Positions 34,617 through 42,603 of a DNA stretch of 64,000 bases are shown in pieces; the first letter of the stretch is position 1, and each line of letters opens with the position of its first letter. The DNA lies in assembly GCA_016719855.1 (NCBI GenBank), contig JADJYH010000004.1, positions 124,001-188,000 on the forward strand, in the 5' to 3' direction. The notes beneath the pieces are model-generated. The model saw only the letters and a list, made by a program, of their open reading frames with translations. It ran no database searches and was not told the origin of the DNA. The position numbers and the translations under genes are program-made. This stretch comes from Saprospiraceae bacterium (GTDB lineage: Bacteria; Bacteroidota; Bacteroidia; Chitinophagales; Saprospiraceae).

Positions 34617-34723
34617 TGTCCCAAGGCACTTCTGCCTCGAAACCTCTTTGGACTCAAGTGTACGGGTTTCGCAGACACTTGCTTGGAAGCCGGGGCTGGC
34701 TTCATCCTTTTCTTAAACGCCAT
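34613..34723 (-). CDS. Candidate small basic protein (36 residues)
   Basis: An open frame of 36 residues, MAFKKRMKPAPASKQVSAKP followed by VHLSPKRFRGRSALGQ. It has 10 Lys/Arg and no acidic residue, like small ribosome- or nucleic-acid-binding proteins. The stop at 34613-34615 lies inside the base of a strong minus-strand terminator, the placing expected for a real gene. I do not recognise a family. It could instead be part of the 3' untranslated region of the gene at 34867-35391. The rest of the 34521-34866 gap shows nothing else. Confidence 0.4.
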   Translation of the reverse strand: MAFKKRMKPAPASKQVSAKPVHLSPKRFRGRSALGQ

Positions 34724-34866
34724 TGCTGGCTTGGGTATATAGTTATGAATTCAAATTGGGTGGTTTAAGGGAAGCGGGGCGTACATTCGGAATCAAAACT
34801 CAGTGTGGGAGGGTGACAGGCCGAATCCGAATTTAATTTTGAAATCGTTCTTATTCCTTCCGAAAA

Positions 34867-35391
34867 TCATGCCACTTTTGCAACAATACTATTCGTTGCC
34901 AGATTTTTTTTCGGTGCATTGATGATTATATTATTGAGCCTAGCCTGTTGCAAATCACTGAAAGCCTTCTTGTACTCCGCATAATCCGTAAACTCTCGGA
35001 AGAAAACTGTTTCTCCTCCATCCACCTGCAATAGAATGTGAAAACACAAATGACTGTCACGATAAAAAAACTTGGTTATCAAGTCCCTTACCCTGTTTCC
35101 ATGAATTTCTATGCCAGCGTTCGTGCCGAACGCTGTCTCTTTTAACTCATGAATATGTTTGACAGCATTTACCATAATTTGATTCTTTTTATCAAAACAA
35201 CGGCACGAAAATACAGGCAAAAGCAATGCCCGTTCAAGCACATTTGTGTGAAACTGTGACACCGAAAATACCATTGGGATAAACTTTATAGACAATGTTT
35301 GATATTTATCATCTCTGAAAATATCAACAACAACAGCCATTTTGTCAGGTAAAACCCAGTGGCATGTGCTTTGAAAGGTAGTTTTGAGCAT
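34867..35391 (-). CDS. Hypothetical protein
   Basis: A 174-residue protein I do not recognise. It has no signal peptide or membrane segment. Several stretches look like beta strands (VVVDIFRDDKYQTLSIKFIP, SHLCFHILLQVDGGETVFF) separated by a middle part with FSCRCFDKKNQ; the C-terminus is helical (YAEYKKAFSDLQQARLN). ATG 35391 is preferred to a TTG two codons upstream. It is transcribed away from htpG and has lower GC than its neighbours, which may mean recent acquisition (inference). Confidence 0.5.
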   Translation of the reverse strand: MLKTTFQSTCHWVLPDKMAVVVDIFRDDKYQTLSIKFIPMVFSVSQFHTNVLERALLLPVFSCRCFDKKNQIMVNAVKHIHELKETAFGTNAGIEIHGNRVRDLITKFFYRDSHLCFHILLQVDGGETVFFREFTDYAEYKKAFSDLQQARLNNIIINAPKKNLATNSIVAKVA

Positions 35392-35483
35392 CTCCAAAAA
35401 AGCCAGAAAAATTTATTTAACGGCTTTGGCCATACCAAGTAATTATTCAATCACAAAACCTTAATAAACAATCCATAACAACT

Positions 35484-37361
35484 ATGCAAAAAGGCAATAT
35501 TTCCGTACAGACTGAAAATATTTTCCCAATCATCAAAAAGTTCCTTTACTCGGACCACGAGATTTTTCTTCGGGAGCTTATCGCCAATGCCATTGACGCC
35601 ACTACCAAACTGAAATCCGTCGCTTCACGAGGCGAGCTTCAGGGCGAAATCGGGGACCTCACCATAGAGGTCATCGCAGATAAAGCAGCTGGAACCCTTA
35701 CCATCCGAGACAAGGGCATCGGTATGAGTGAGGAAGAGGTGAACAAATACCTAAACCAAATTGCCATCTCGAGTGCACAAGAGTTTGTGGAAAAATACCA
35801 AGGCGAGCACAACATCATTGGCAAATTTGGCCTCGGGTTTTATTCCGCCTTCATGGTGGCCGACAAAGTTGAAGTAAACACGAAATCCTGGCGAACGGAC
35901 GACGCAGCCGTCAACTGGATCTGCGATGGTAACCCTGAGTTCAGCATTTCGCCCAGCGAAAAAACAGCACGTGGCACCGACATTGTGCTGCATATCAGCA
36001 AGGACAACGAAGAGTTTCTGGAAGATAACCGCATCGAGGAGCTTCTGAAAAAATACTGCAAGTTCCTGCCAGTGGCCATCAAGTTTGGCACTCGCAAGGA
36101 AACAGTGGACGAAGGTGAGGGCGAGAAGAAGTCCTCCAAGGAAATTGAGGTGGACAACATCATCAACAACCCTGCCCCAGCATGGAAAAGGCAGCCGAAC
36201 GAACTGACCGACGAAGACTACCGAAATTTTTACGAAGAACTTTACCCATACAGCTACCAGACACCCATGTTTTGGATTCACCTGAACATTGACTACCCCT
36301 TCAATCTGACTGGCATCCTGTACTTCCCAAAACTGAGCAATTCGATGGAGGTGCAGAAAAACAAAATACAGCTTTACTGCAATCAAGTCTATGTCACAGA
36401 CGAGGTGAAGGAAATCGTACCTGACTTCCTCACGCTACTTCACGGCATCATTGACTCACCGGACATCCCACTGAACGTAAGCCGAAGCTATCTCCAGAGC
36501 GACAGCAGCGTGCGCAAGATAACCGGCTACATCACTAAAAAGGTCGCTGACAAACTGTACGACCTTTTCAAAACTGACCGCAAAGCGTTTGAGGACAAAT
36601 GGAAGGATCTCGGCGTGTTTGTGAAGTACGGCATGTTGTCCGACGAGAAATTCCATGAAAAAGCCATGGATTTCGCCTTGTTGAAAAACGTGGAAGGCGA
36701 GTTCTTCACCATTGAAGATTACCAGAAAAAAGTGAAGGAAGCGCAAACAGACAAGCACAAGCGTACGGTGATGCTTTACACCCACAACGCCGAAGAGCAC
36801 CACAGCCTGCTCGAAGCGGCCAAGGAGCGCGGCTACGACGTGCTGGAGTTCGACAATGTGATTGACGCCCACTTCATGCAGCACCTAGAGCACAAACTAA
36901 AGGACGTAACCTTCGTCAGGGTGGACTCTGACACCATTGACAACCTCGTACAAAAAGACGAAAAGCAGGAAAGCGTCCTCAGTGAAAAGGAACAGGAGAC
37001 GGTAAAGTCCGTGTTCGAGGACTTGGTGAAGGGCAAATCTGGGCCGACGGTCACGTTGAAACCACTCTCCCCCAACGACCAGCCCGTACAAATTACCCGA
37101 CCAGAATTTATCCGGCGCATGAAGGAGATGCAGGCGCTTGGCGACGGCGGTATAAGCATAGACGATTTTGGCGACATGTACAATATCGTGGTGAACTCCA
37201 ACCACCCTTTCGTGGCCGACAAGCTGCTCAAGCTACCTGAAGGCGACGAACGTAGTGCCCTTGGCAAGCACCTGCTCGACCTCGCCCTGCTCAACCAAGG
37301 CATGTTGAAGGGCGCTGAGTTGAGCGCTTTTGTGAAGAAAAGTTTGCAGTTTCTGAAGTAA
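35484..37361 (+). CDS. htpG: Molecular chaperone HtpG (bacterial Hsp90)
   Basis: A 625-residue Hsp90 chaperone, ATP-driven, cytoplasmic, dimeric. The GHKL ATP-binding domain shows FLRELIANAIDATTK (Glu/Asn/Asp), IRDKGIGMSEEEV, and GKFGLGFYSAFMVAD. The middle domain has IPLNVSRSYLQSDSSVRKIT with the catalytic-loop Arg region, and the C-terminal dimerisation part follows (about 500-625). The length is normal. It stands alone with a terminator directly downstream. Confidence 0.96.
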   Translation: MQKGNISVQTENIFPIIKKFLYSDHEIFLRELIANAIDATTKLKSVASRGELQGEIGDLTIEVIADKAAGTLTIRDKGIGMSEEEVNKYLNQIAISSAQEFVEKYQGEHNIIGKFGLGFYSAFMVADKVEVNTKSWRTDDAAVNWICDGNPEFSISPSEKTARGTDIVLHISKDNEEFLEDNRIEELLKKYCKFLPVAIKFGTRKETVDEGEGEKKSSKEIEVDNIINNPAPAWKRQPNELTDEDYRNFYEELYPYSYQTPMFWIHLNIDYPFNLTGILYFPKLSNSMEVQKNKIQLYCNQVYVTDEVKEIVPDFLTLLHGIIDSPDIPLNVSRSYLQSDSSVRKITGYITKKVADKLYDLFKTDRKAFEDKWKDLGVFVKYGMLSDEKFHEKAMDFALLKNVEGEFFTIEDYQKKVKEAQTDKHKRTVMLYTHNAEEHHSLLEAAKERGYDVLEFDNVIDAHFMQHLEHKLKDVTFVRVDSDTIDNLVQKDEKQESVLSEKEQETVKSVFEDLVKGKSGPTVTLKPLSPNDQPVQITRPEFIRRMKEMQALGDGGISIDDFGDMYNIVVNSNHPFVADKLLKLPEGDERSALGKHLLDLALLNQGMLKGAELSAFVKKSLQFLK

Positions 37362-37377
37362 GCCGTGCCAAACGCAC

Positions 37378-37423
37378 AAAAAATGGGAGCGTAGAACAAA
37401 CAGTTTTACGCTCCATTTTTTTT
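37378..37423 (+). terminator. Terminator after htpG
   Basis: AAAAAATGGGAGCGTA (37378-37393) pairs with TACGCTCC followed by ATTTTTTTT (37407-37423), with one bulged G, 16 bases past the stop. Confidence 0.8.
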
Positions 37424-37433
37424 ACAAAAAAAT

Positions 37434-37459
37434 CCCCGACTCGGTAATCCGAGCCGGGG
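37434..37459 (-). terminator. Terminator after rpsA
   Basis: CCCCG-A-CTCGG / CCGAG-C-CGGGG with a four-base loop; on the minus strand it is followed by a run of seven T. It lies 35 bases past the rpsA stop and back-to-back with the htpG terminator. Confidence 0.85.
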
Positions 37460-37494
37460 TTATTCTTTCAATAAATTCTTATTGACACGATTGA

Positions 37495-39648
37495 TTATTC
37501 AGCCGTATCACCTTCAGTCGTCTCGGCAACTGTAGCAACTTCGTCAGTAACAGGAGCAACCGTCTCGGCAACTGTTTCGGCAACAGGAGCATCTTCGTCG
37601 GCAACAGGAGCAACCGTTTCGGTAACTGTTTCGACAGTAGGAGCAACTGTCTCGGCAACAATAGGAGCAGCAACCGTTTCTGTATTGACAGCGGCAGCGG
37701 CGGCAGTAGCTTTAGCGGCGGAAGCGGCAGCACCAGCACCATCGCCGATTTGCTCCTTAAGCTGAGTGAAAACATCCAAATCGCCTAGCGTCGAGCTTAC
37801 AACAGTAGCCTGCTGCTTCTTCACGGTCTGGCGAGTTTCGTCCTGCTCTTTGTCCTTCTCCTTCTTCACGGTCTCATCGGCCTCACGACGGATGTCGTCA
37901 AGGTAGCGGGTGTGAGAAACGAGTAGGCGTTTGTCGTCACGGTTGAACTCAATCACCTTGAAAATCAGCACTTCCTCCAGTTCGGCGGTCGTGTTGTCCT
38001 CTTTTTTCAGGTGCTTGATGGGGGCAAAAGCCTCCAAGCCGTGCGGCAATTGAATGATGGCACCACGGTCGTCACGACGAACGACTGTGCCTTCGTGGTA
38101 GGAACCAACTGGGAACACGTTCTCAAAAGTATCCCACGGATTTTCTTCCGTCTGCTTGTGGCCGAGGGACAGCTTGCGGTTGTCCTTGTCCACTTCCAGC
38201 ACGATGGCATCAATTTCAGCGCCAACCTTAGTGAACTCAGACGGGTGTGAATAGCGCTTCGTCCAAGAGAGGTCAGAGATGTGTATCATGCCGCCGATGC
38301 CGTCTTCCAGCTCAACGAAAACACCATACTGTGTGAGGTTCTTTACTTTCACCTTGTGGCGGCTGCCAACTGGGAAGCGCTCGCTGAGTTCATCCCATGG
38401 GTCATTGGTCAACTGCTTGATGCTCAGTGACATCTTACGCTCGTCGCGGTCAATTGTAACAACTTTGGCCTCCAGTTCAGCGCCCATTTTGAAGTAATCT
38501 TTGGCGTTGATTTGCTGGTTGCCCCAAGATACCTCCGACACGTGGATAAGTCCTTCCACTCCCGGCATCACTTCGAGGAATGCACCATAGTCCTCCACGT
38601 TCACGACCTTGCCCTTGATGGTATCGCCCTCCTTGATGTTGGCAGAGAGAACTTCCCATGGGTGTGGTTGCAACTGCTTGAGGCCCAGGGAGATACGCTT
38701 TTTGTTCTCGTCGAAGTCGAGAACGGCCACGTTGATCTTCTGGTTGAGGTGCAGCACTTCGCTTGGGTGGTTGATACGGCCCCAAGAAATGTCGGTGATG
38801 TAAAGCAGACCGTCCACGCCACCGAGGTCGAGGAACGCACCAAAGTCGGTGATGTTCTTGACGAGGCCTTCGAGTACTTGCCCTTTTTCGAGGCGGCCAA
38901 TGATAGCATCACGCTGCTCGGCGAGGTCGCTTTCGATGAGCGCCTTGTGCGAAACAACGGCGTTTTTGATGGTCTCGTTGATCTTGACCACCTTGAATTC
39001 CATCTGTTTGCCTACGAACTGATCGTAGTCGAGGATAGGTTTGATGTCAATCTGCGAGCCAGGGAGGAATGTCTCCAAACCGCTGCAATCAACGATAAGG
39101 CCACCTTTGGTTTTGCTGATGACCGTACCCCTGATGACCGTGCCGTTCTCGAAGGAATCTTTGAGGGATTCCCAAGCTTTCAGCAACTTGGCCTTGCGGC
39201 GTGACAACACGAGCTGGCCCTTTTCGTCTTCCTGGCGCTCCACGTACACATCCACCTTGTCGCCCACTTTCAGGTCGGGGATGTCCTTGAAATCGCCAAC
39301 GGACACGAGGCCGTCGGATTTGAAATTGAGGTCGAGCACCACGTCGCCAGCGGTGATGGAGGTGACGGTAGCTGCAACGATTTCGTTTTCGAGCAAAGAA
39401 CTGAGCGTTTGGTCATACTTCTCCGTCAGGCGCTCGCGCTCCTCTTTGGTATATGAAACGCCGTGCTTATTGGCTGATTCCCAGTTGAAGTCATCGAAAG
39501 CAGTATCGTCGATAAGTTCCTCTATGGGCACTACTTCGGGTTCAAGTTCGTCTTCGGTAGCATTGCTGGCCGTTTTATTTACGACATCATCGGAGAGCAG
39601 GTCGTCTGTCTCTTCGATTTCTTCATTCGTCTTTTTCTCGTTGAGCAT
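37495..39648 (-). CDS. rpsA: 30S ribosomal protein S1
   Basis: A 717-residue ribosomal protein S1, which brings mRNA to the 30S subunit. Six S1 domains are visible in order: VAATVTSITAGDVVLDLNF, VIRGTVISKTKGGLIVDC, VLEGLVKNITDFGAFLDLGG, TIKGKVVNVEDYGAFLEVMP, VKVKNLTQYGVFVELEDG, and TVVRRDDRGAIIQLPHGLEA. The first ~65 residues are acidic. The last ~90 residues are a low-complexity tail of repeated ETVA / VAETVAPV words with acidic residues, beyond the last S1 domain. ATG 39648 is chosen over a TTG two codons upstream. It has a long leader (about 170 bases) after a good promoter at 39818, which could allow S1 self-control. Confidence 0.95.
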   Translation of the reverse strand: MLNEKKTNEEIEETDDLLSDDVVNKTASNATEDELEPEVVPIEELIDDTAFDDFNWESANKHGVSYTKEERERLTEKYDQTLSSLLENEIVAATVTSITAGDVVLDLNFKSDGLVSVGDFKDIPDLKVGDKVDVYVERQEDEKGQLVLSRRKAKLLKAWESLKDSFENGTVIRGTVISKTKGGLIVDCSGLETFLPGSQIDIKPILDYDQFVGKQMEFKVVKINETIKNAVVSHKALIESDLAEQRDAIIGRLEKGQVLEGLVKNITDFGAFLDLGGVDGLLYITDISWGRINHPSEVLHLNQKINVAVLDFDENKKRISLGLKQLQPHPWEVLSANIKEGDTIKGKVVNVEDYGAFLEVMPGVEGLIHVSEVSWGNQQINAKDYFKMGAELEAKVVTIDRDERKMSLSIKQLTNDPWDELSERFPVGSRHKVKVKNLTQYGVFVELEDGIGGMIHISDLSWTKRYSHPSEFTKVGAEIDAIVLEVDKDNRKLSLGHKQTEENPWDTFENVFPVGSYHEGTVVRRDDRGAIIQLPHGLEAFAPIKHLKKEDNTTAELEEVLIFKVIEFNRDDKRLLVSHTRYLDDIRREADETVKKEKDKEQDETRQTVKKQQATVVSSTLGDLDVFTQLKEQIGDGAGAAASAAKATAAAAAVNTETVAAPIVAETVAPTVETVTETVAPVADEDAPVAETVAETVAPVTDEVATVAETTEGDTAE

Positions 39649-39817
39649 TGACAAATGTTTTTTTAAAAGGTGAAAAAAATAGGCGGGCTGTGATTTAATC
39701 CCAGAATTTTGGCCTCAAAAAGCCAAACTGCCAGTATTTTCATTCCACACCACCGGGTGGATACTCGCTTTTGAGGAAACTGATTTCACAAAAAAACACC
39801 TTCCCTCAAAAGCGGCG

Positions 39818-39849
39818 CAAAGGTAATCGTTGACGGCGGAGAAACCAAG
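39818..39849 (-). promoter_or_regulatory. Predicted promoter of rpsA
   Basis: On the minus strand CTTG (39849-39846; one mismatch to TTTG) is followed after 20 bases by TACCTTTG (39825-39818), a perfect TAnnTTTG. It lies about 170 bases before the rpsA ATG. Confidence 0.5.
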
Positions 39850-39947
39850 CAGGACAAAGGTTTTATTTGGTTTTAGGTATTCATGAAAACCTTTTCCCCA
39901 CATATTGCGGCAGCATTAACATTTTTGCAAAGCAAAATTTCATCAAA

Positions 39948-40430
39948 ATGAAAAAAACACCATTGGAATTCGCCCCCACTGAGTTCAAATACCTCGACTC
40001 CTTGTCCGATTTGTTGGACAGCCGCTTCCGCATTCCCGGCACTAACATCCGCTTCGGTCTCGACTTCCTTGTAGGCCTTGTGCCCTACGCCGGCGACCTT
40101 GTCACCTTTGGCTTTTCGGGTCTGCTAGTAGTTTCCATGGCCCGCAACGGTGCCAGCGGCATGGTGGTGGTAAAAATGCTCGGCAATATCCTGCTGGATA
40201 CCTTGGTGGGCAGCATCCCCATCCTCGGCGACATCTTCGACCTGAGCTTCAAGGCCAACCGCCGCAACTACCGCCTCCTACAAGAACACTACCAAGCGGG
40301 CAAACACTCCGGTAGTGCAATTCCAGTGGTTTTGGCAGTAATTTTTGCGTTACTTTTGATGTCGTTCCTCGTTATTTTTGTTGCCTTCAAACTGTTTAAA
40401 TGGACGGCTGATTTTGTTCAGCAACTTTAA
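39948..40430 (+). CDS. DUF4112 membrane protein
   Basis: A 160-residue membrane protein of the DUF4112 family. Signature stretches are LDSLSDLLDSRFRIPGTNIR, FGLDFLVGLVPYAGDLVTFG, and GSIPILGDIFDLSFKANRRN; the C-terminus has a strong span VVLAVIFALLLMSFLVIFVA. Function unknown. ATG 39948 is chosen because the family begins with a short basic N-terminus before this domain. It is divergent from rpsA and followed after 83 bases by an OmpA-family gene. Confidence 0.85.
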   Translation: MKKTPLEFAPTEFKYLDSLSDLLDSRFRIPGTNIRFGLDFLVGLVPYAGDLVTFGFSGLLVVSMARNGASGMVVVKMLGNILLDTLVGSIPILGDIFDLSFKANRRNYRLLQEHYQAGKHSGSAIPVVLAVIFALLLMSFLVIFVAFKLFKWTADFVQQL

Positions 40431-40484
40431 AAAAAGCAAACAGAAACTATGAGCGAAGCCTTTGGAGTTTAAAGTATTGAGTTT

Positions 40485-40499
40485 GCAGTTCCGAACTGC
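40485..40499. repeat. Short palindrome upstream of the OmpA-family gene
   Basis: GCAGTTCCGAACTGC is a perfect dyad of 15 bases, 15 bases before the ATG at 40514. The words CAGTT and CGAACT recur in the larger element after this gene (41624-41711). It could be an operator or part of the same repeat family. Confidence 0.5.
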
Positions 40500-40513
40500 C
40501 GAACTTAAACAAC

Positions 40514-41623
40514 ATGAAACTTAGCTACATACTGCCTGCACTGTTGTTAAATTGCCATTTGCTCACCGCCCAACCGGCAGGTAGCGAGCCTGAAAATATC
40601 ATTCCCAACCCCAGCTTCGAGCTTTACGCCTCCCCGCCCATCGGTTGGTTTTACAAGGGCGAGCACTTCACCAACGTCATGAAATACTGGTCGTCGGCGA
40701 CCAATGCCAGCCCCGACGTCTTCGGCCCGAAAGTGCGGGTGCCCTCGCATTGGGAGGAGAAAGGCTTCGGCAAACAAGTGTCCCGCACTGGCCTCTCGAT
40801 GGTTGGCATCACTACCTTTGGCTGTGGGCATGGCAAGCCGCATTGCCGGGAATATATCCAAATCCAGTTAAGCGAACCACTGGTGCTGGGGCAAAGGTAC
40901 CTTGCTGAAATGTATGTCAGCCACCTACCCAAGTCACTACGCACCAACAACCTCGGATTCTATTTCTCCACCGAAAAAATCGAAGAAATCACCGACGGCC
41001 TTCTCAATTTCAGCCCGCAGGTAAAAGCCGACGATATCCTCGAAGGCTCGAACCGCTGGCTGAAAGTCTCCGGCAAGTTCATTGCTGACAGGGAGGCGGA
41101 GTACCTCGTCATCGGCAATTTTTTTCCGGACAGCCTCACCCTCACCAAGCCGAGCGACAGTGGCAGCCTACCGTTCGGCTACTATTATATCGAGGATGTT
41201 TTGGTGAAAAAAATACCGCCAATACTGCCCATCCCAGTGCCAGACGACGACCTCTCAAACATCAAGCTCGAACCAGGAAAGGCCGTACCGCTTAGGGACA
41301 TCTACTTCGAGCACGACCGCTCAGAGCTGATGCCCCGTTCCTTTGTGGAACTGAAAAAACTGTTGAAAATCATGCGGGATAACCCTCAGCTCGCCATCGA
41401 AGTCTGTGGCCACACCGACAGCATCGGCGACGACGAACACAACCAGGCACTCTCCGAAAAAAGGGCTAGGGCTGTTTCCGAATACCTCACTGGCAACGGC
41501 ATACCAACTTCCCGCACCCGCTTCAAAGGCTGTGGCAGCGCCCAACCCGTGGCCAACAACGCAACCCCACAGGGTCGCCAGATGAACCGCCGGGTGGAGT
41601 TCATCGTGCTGCAAACGGAGTGA
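40514..41623 (+). CDS. OmpA family protein with N-terminal carbohydrate-binding-like domain
   Basis: A 369-residue envelope protein. Signal peptide MKLSYILPALLLNCHLLTAQ; residues about 25-235 form a galactose-binding-like beta-sandwich (NIIPNPSFELYASPPIGW, SRTGLSMVGITTFGCGHG, YIQIQLSEPLVLGQRYLAEM, GYYYIEDVLVKK); residues about 255-369 form an OmpA C-terminal domain that binds peptidoglycan (LRDIYFEHDRSELMPRSFVE, EVCGHTDSIGDDEHNQALSE, KRARAVSEYLTGNGI, with the Asp and Arg that hold diaminopimelate). It would sit at the outer membrane-peptidoglycan boundary. Its stop codon directly abuts a 29-bp inverted repeat. Confidence 0.85.
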   Translation: MKLSYILPALLLNCHLLTAQPAGSEPENIIPNPSFELYASPPIGWFYKGEHFTNVMKYWSSATNASPDVFGPKVRVPSHWEEKGFGKQVSRTGLSMVGITTFGCGHGKPHCREYIQIQLSEPLVLGQRYLAEMYVSHLPKSLRTNNLGFYFSTEKIEEITDGLLNFSPQVKADDILEGSNRWLKVSGKFIADREAEYLVIGNFFPDSLTLTKPSDSGSLPFGYYYIEDVLVKKIPPILPIPVPDDDLSNIKLEPGKAVPLRDIYFEHDRSELMPRSFVELKKLLKIMRDNPQLAIEVCGHTDSIGDDEHNQALSEKRARAVSEYLTGNGIPTSRTRFKGCGSAQPVANNATPQGRQMNRRVEFIVLQTE

Positions 41624-41711
41624 TTGAGTTCGACAGTTAGCCAGTGGGCAGTCAGTTCCAAGTTACCAGGCTCAGACTGCCCACTGCCCACTGGCTAACT
41701 GTCGAACTCAA
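41624..41711. repeat. Large inverted repeat starting at the stop codon of the OmpA-family gene
   Basis: The left arm (41624-41652) begins at the base after TGA and reads TTGAGTTCGACAGTTAGCCA then GTGGGCAGT. The right arm (41675-41711) is its perfect inverted copy except that a GGGCAGT word is duplicated. The loop is about 22 bases. The next gene on the same strand starts at 41768. The shared word TTCGACAGTT also occurs within the SNF2 gene at 44874. Confidence 0.85.
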
Positions 41712-41767
41712 ACCCTATCTTTGCCCGCACTTTTGCCTTTTACTTTACTACTTTTTACTTCAAAAAA

Positions 41768-42325
41768 ATGGCATTCACCGAATCCAAGATGCTGCCGCTC
41801 AACACGGCGGCGCCCGATTTTAACTTGCCGGACACCGTTTCCGGTAAAATGCTCACGCTGCACGATATTGCCGGCAGTGCCGCCACGGTCATCATATTTG
41901 GTTGCAACCACTGCCCCTACGTCATCCATGTTAACCCAGAAATCGTGCGACTGGCCAACGACTATCTGTCAAAGGGCGTGGGCTTCGTGGTCATCAGCGC
42001 CAATGACGTGGAAAAATACCCCGTCGATGCCCCCGAAAAAATGAAGGAGCTGGCGCAAACGGTCGGCTACCCGTTCCCCTATCTCTTCGACGAAACCCAG
42101 GAGGTGGCCAGGGCCTACGATGCTGCTTGCACCCCTGATTTTTACGTCTTCGACAAAGACCTCCGCCTTGCCTACCGGGGCCGCCTCGACGATTCCCGTC
42201 CCAACTCTGGCACACCGCTCACTGGCCGTGACCTCCGGGCCGCCCTCGACGCTGTGCTGGCTGGTGATGAACCCATTGCGAAGCAATACCCGAGTGCGGG
42301 TTGCAATATCAAGTGGAAGCACTGA
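41768..42325 (+). CDS. AhpC/TSA-type thioredoxin-fold protein
   Basis: A 185-residue cytoplasmic thioredoxin-fold protein of the AhpC/TSA group often called thioredoxin family protein. LNTAAPDFNLPDTVSGK is the usual peroxiredoxin start. The redox centre is IIFGCNHCPYVIHV, a C-x-x-C motif where peroxiredoxins have a single peroxidatic Cys. ACTPDFYVFDKDLRLAYRGR has the cis-Pro segment. Likely a thiol oxidoreductase; substrate unknown. ATG 41768 is preceded by an A-rich stretch typical of Bacteroidota starts. Confidence 0.85.
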   Translation: MAFTESKMLPLNTAAPDFNLPDTVSGKMLTLHDIAGSAATVIIFGCNHCPYVIHVNPEIVRLANDYLSKGVGFVVISANDVEKYPVDAPEKMKELAQTVGYPFPYLFDETQEVARAYDAACTPDFYVFDKDLRLAYRGRLDDSRPNSGTPLTGRDLRAALDAVLAGDEPIAKQYPSAGCNIKWKH

Positions 42326-42603
42326 CTGGAAATGGGCGGCTTGTGTTCCACCTCGGGACGAGGTTGGAAGACTTAACGGCGAACTCCTCAGAAAAGATTT
42401 GGAGCAGTATGCCTAATGGCCTCGACTGAAAAGGCTGCATACGGGCAAATACTTGAAGAACCCAAAAAAAAGACTTGAAAAGACCTCCGGTTGCGCTTGC
42501 CATGACGCATGCCTATTTGCATCCCATCAACAAAATAACCAACAAAAAGAAAAATCCCAGCCGCCTTCCATAGCTTTGACCCCTTCACATCAAAGCTCAG
42601 AAC

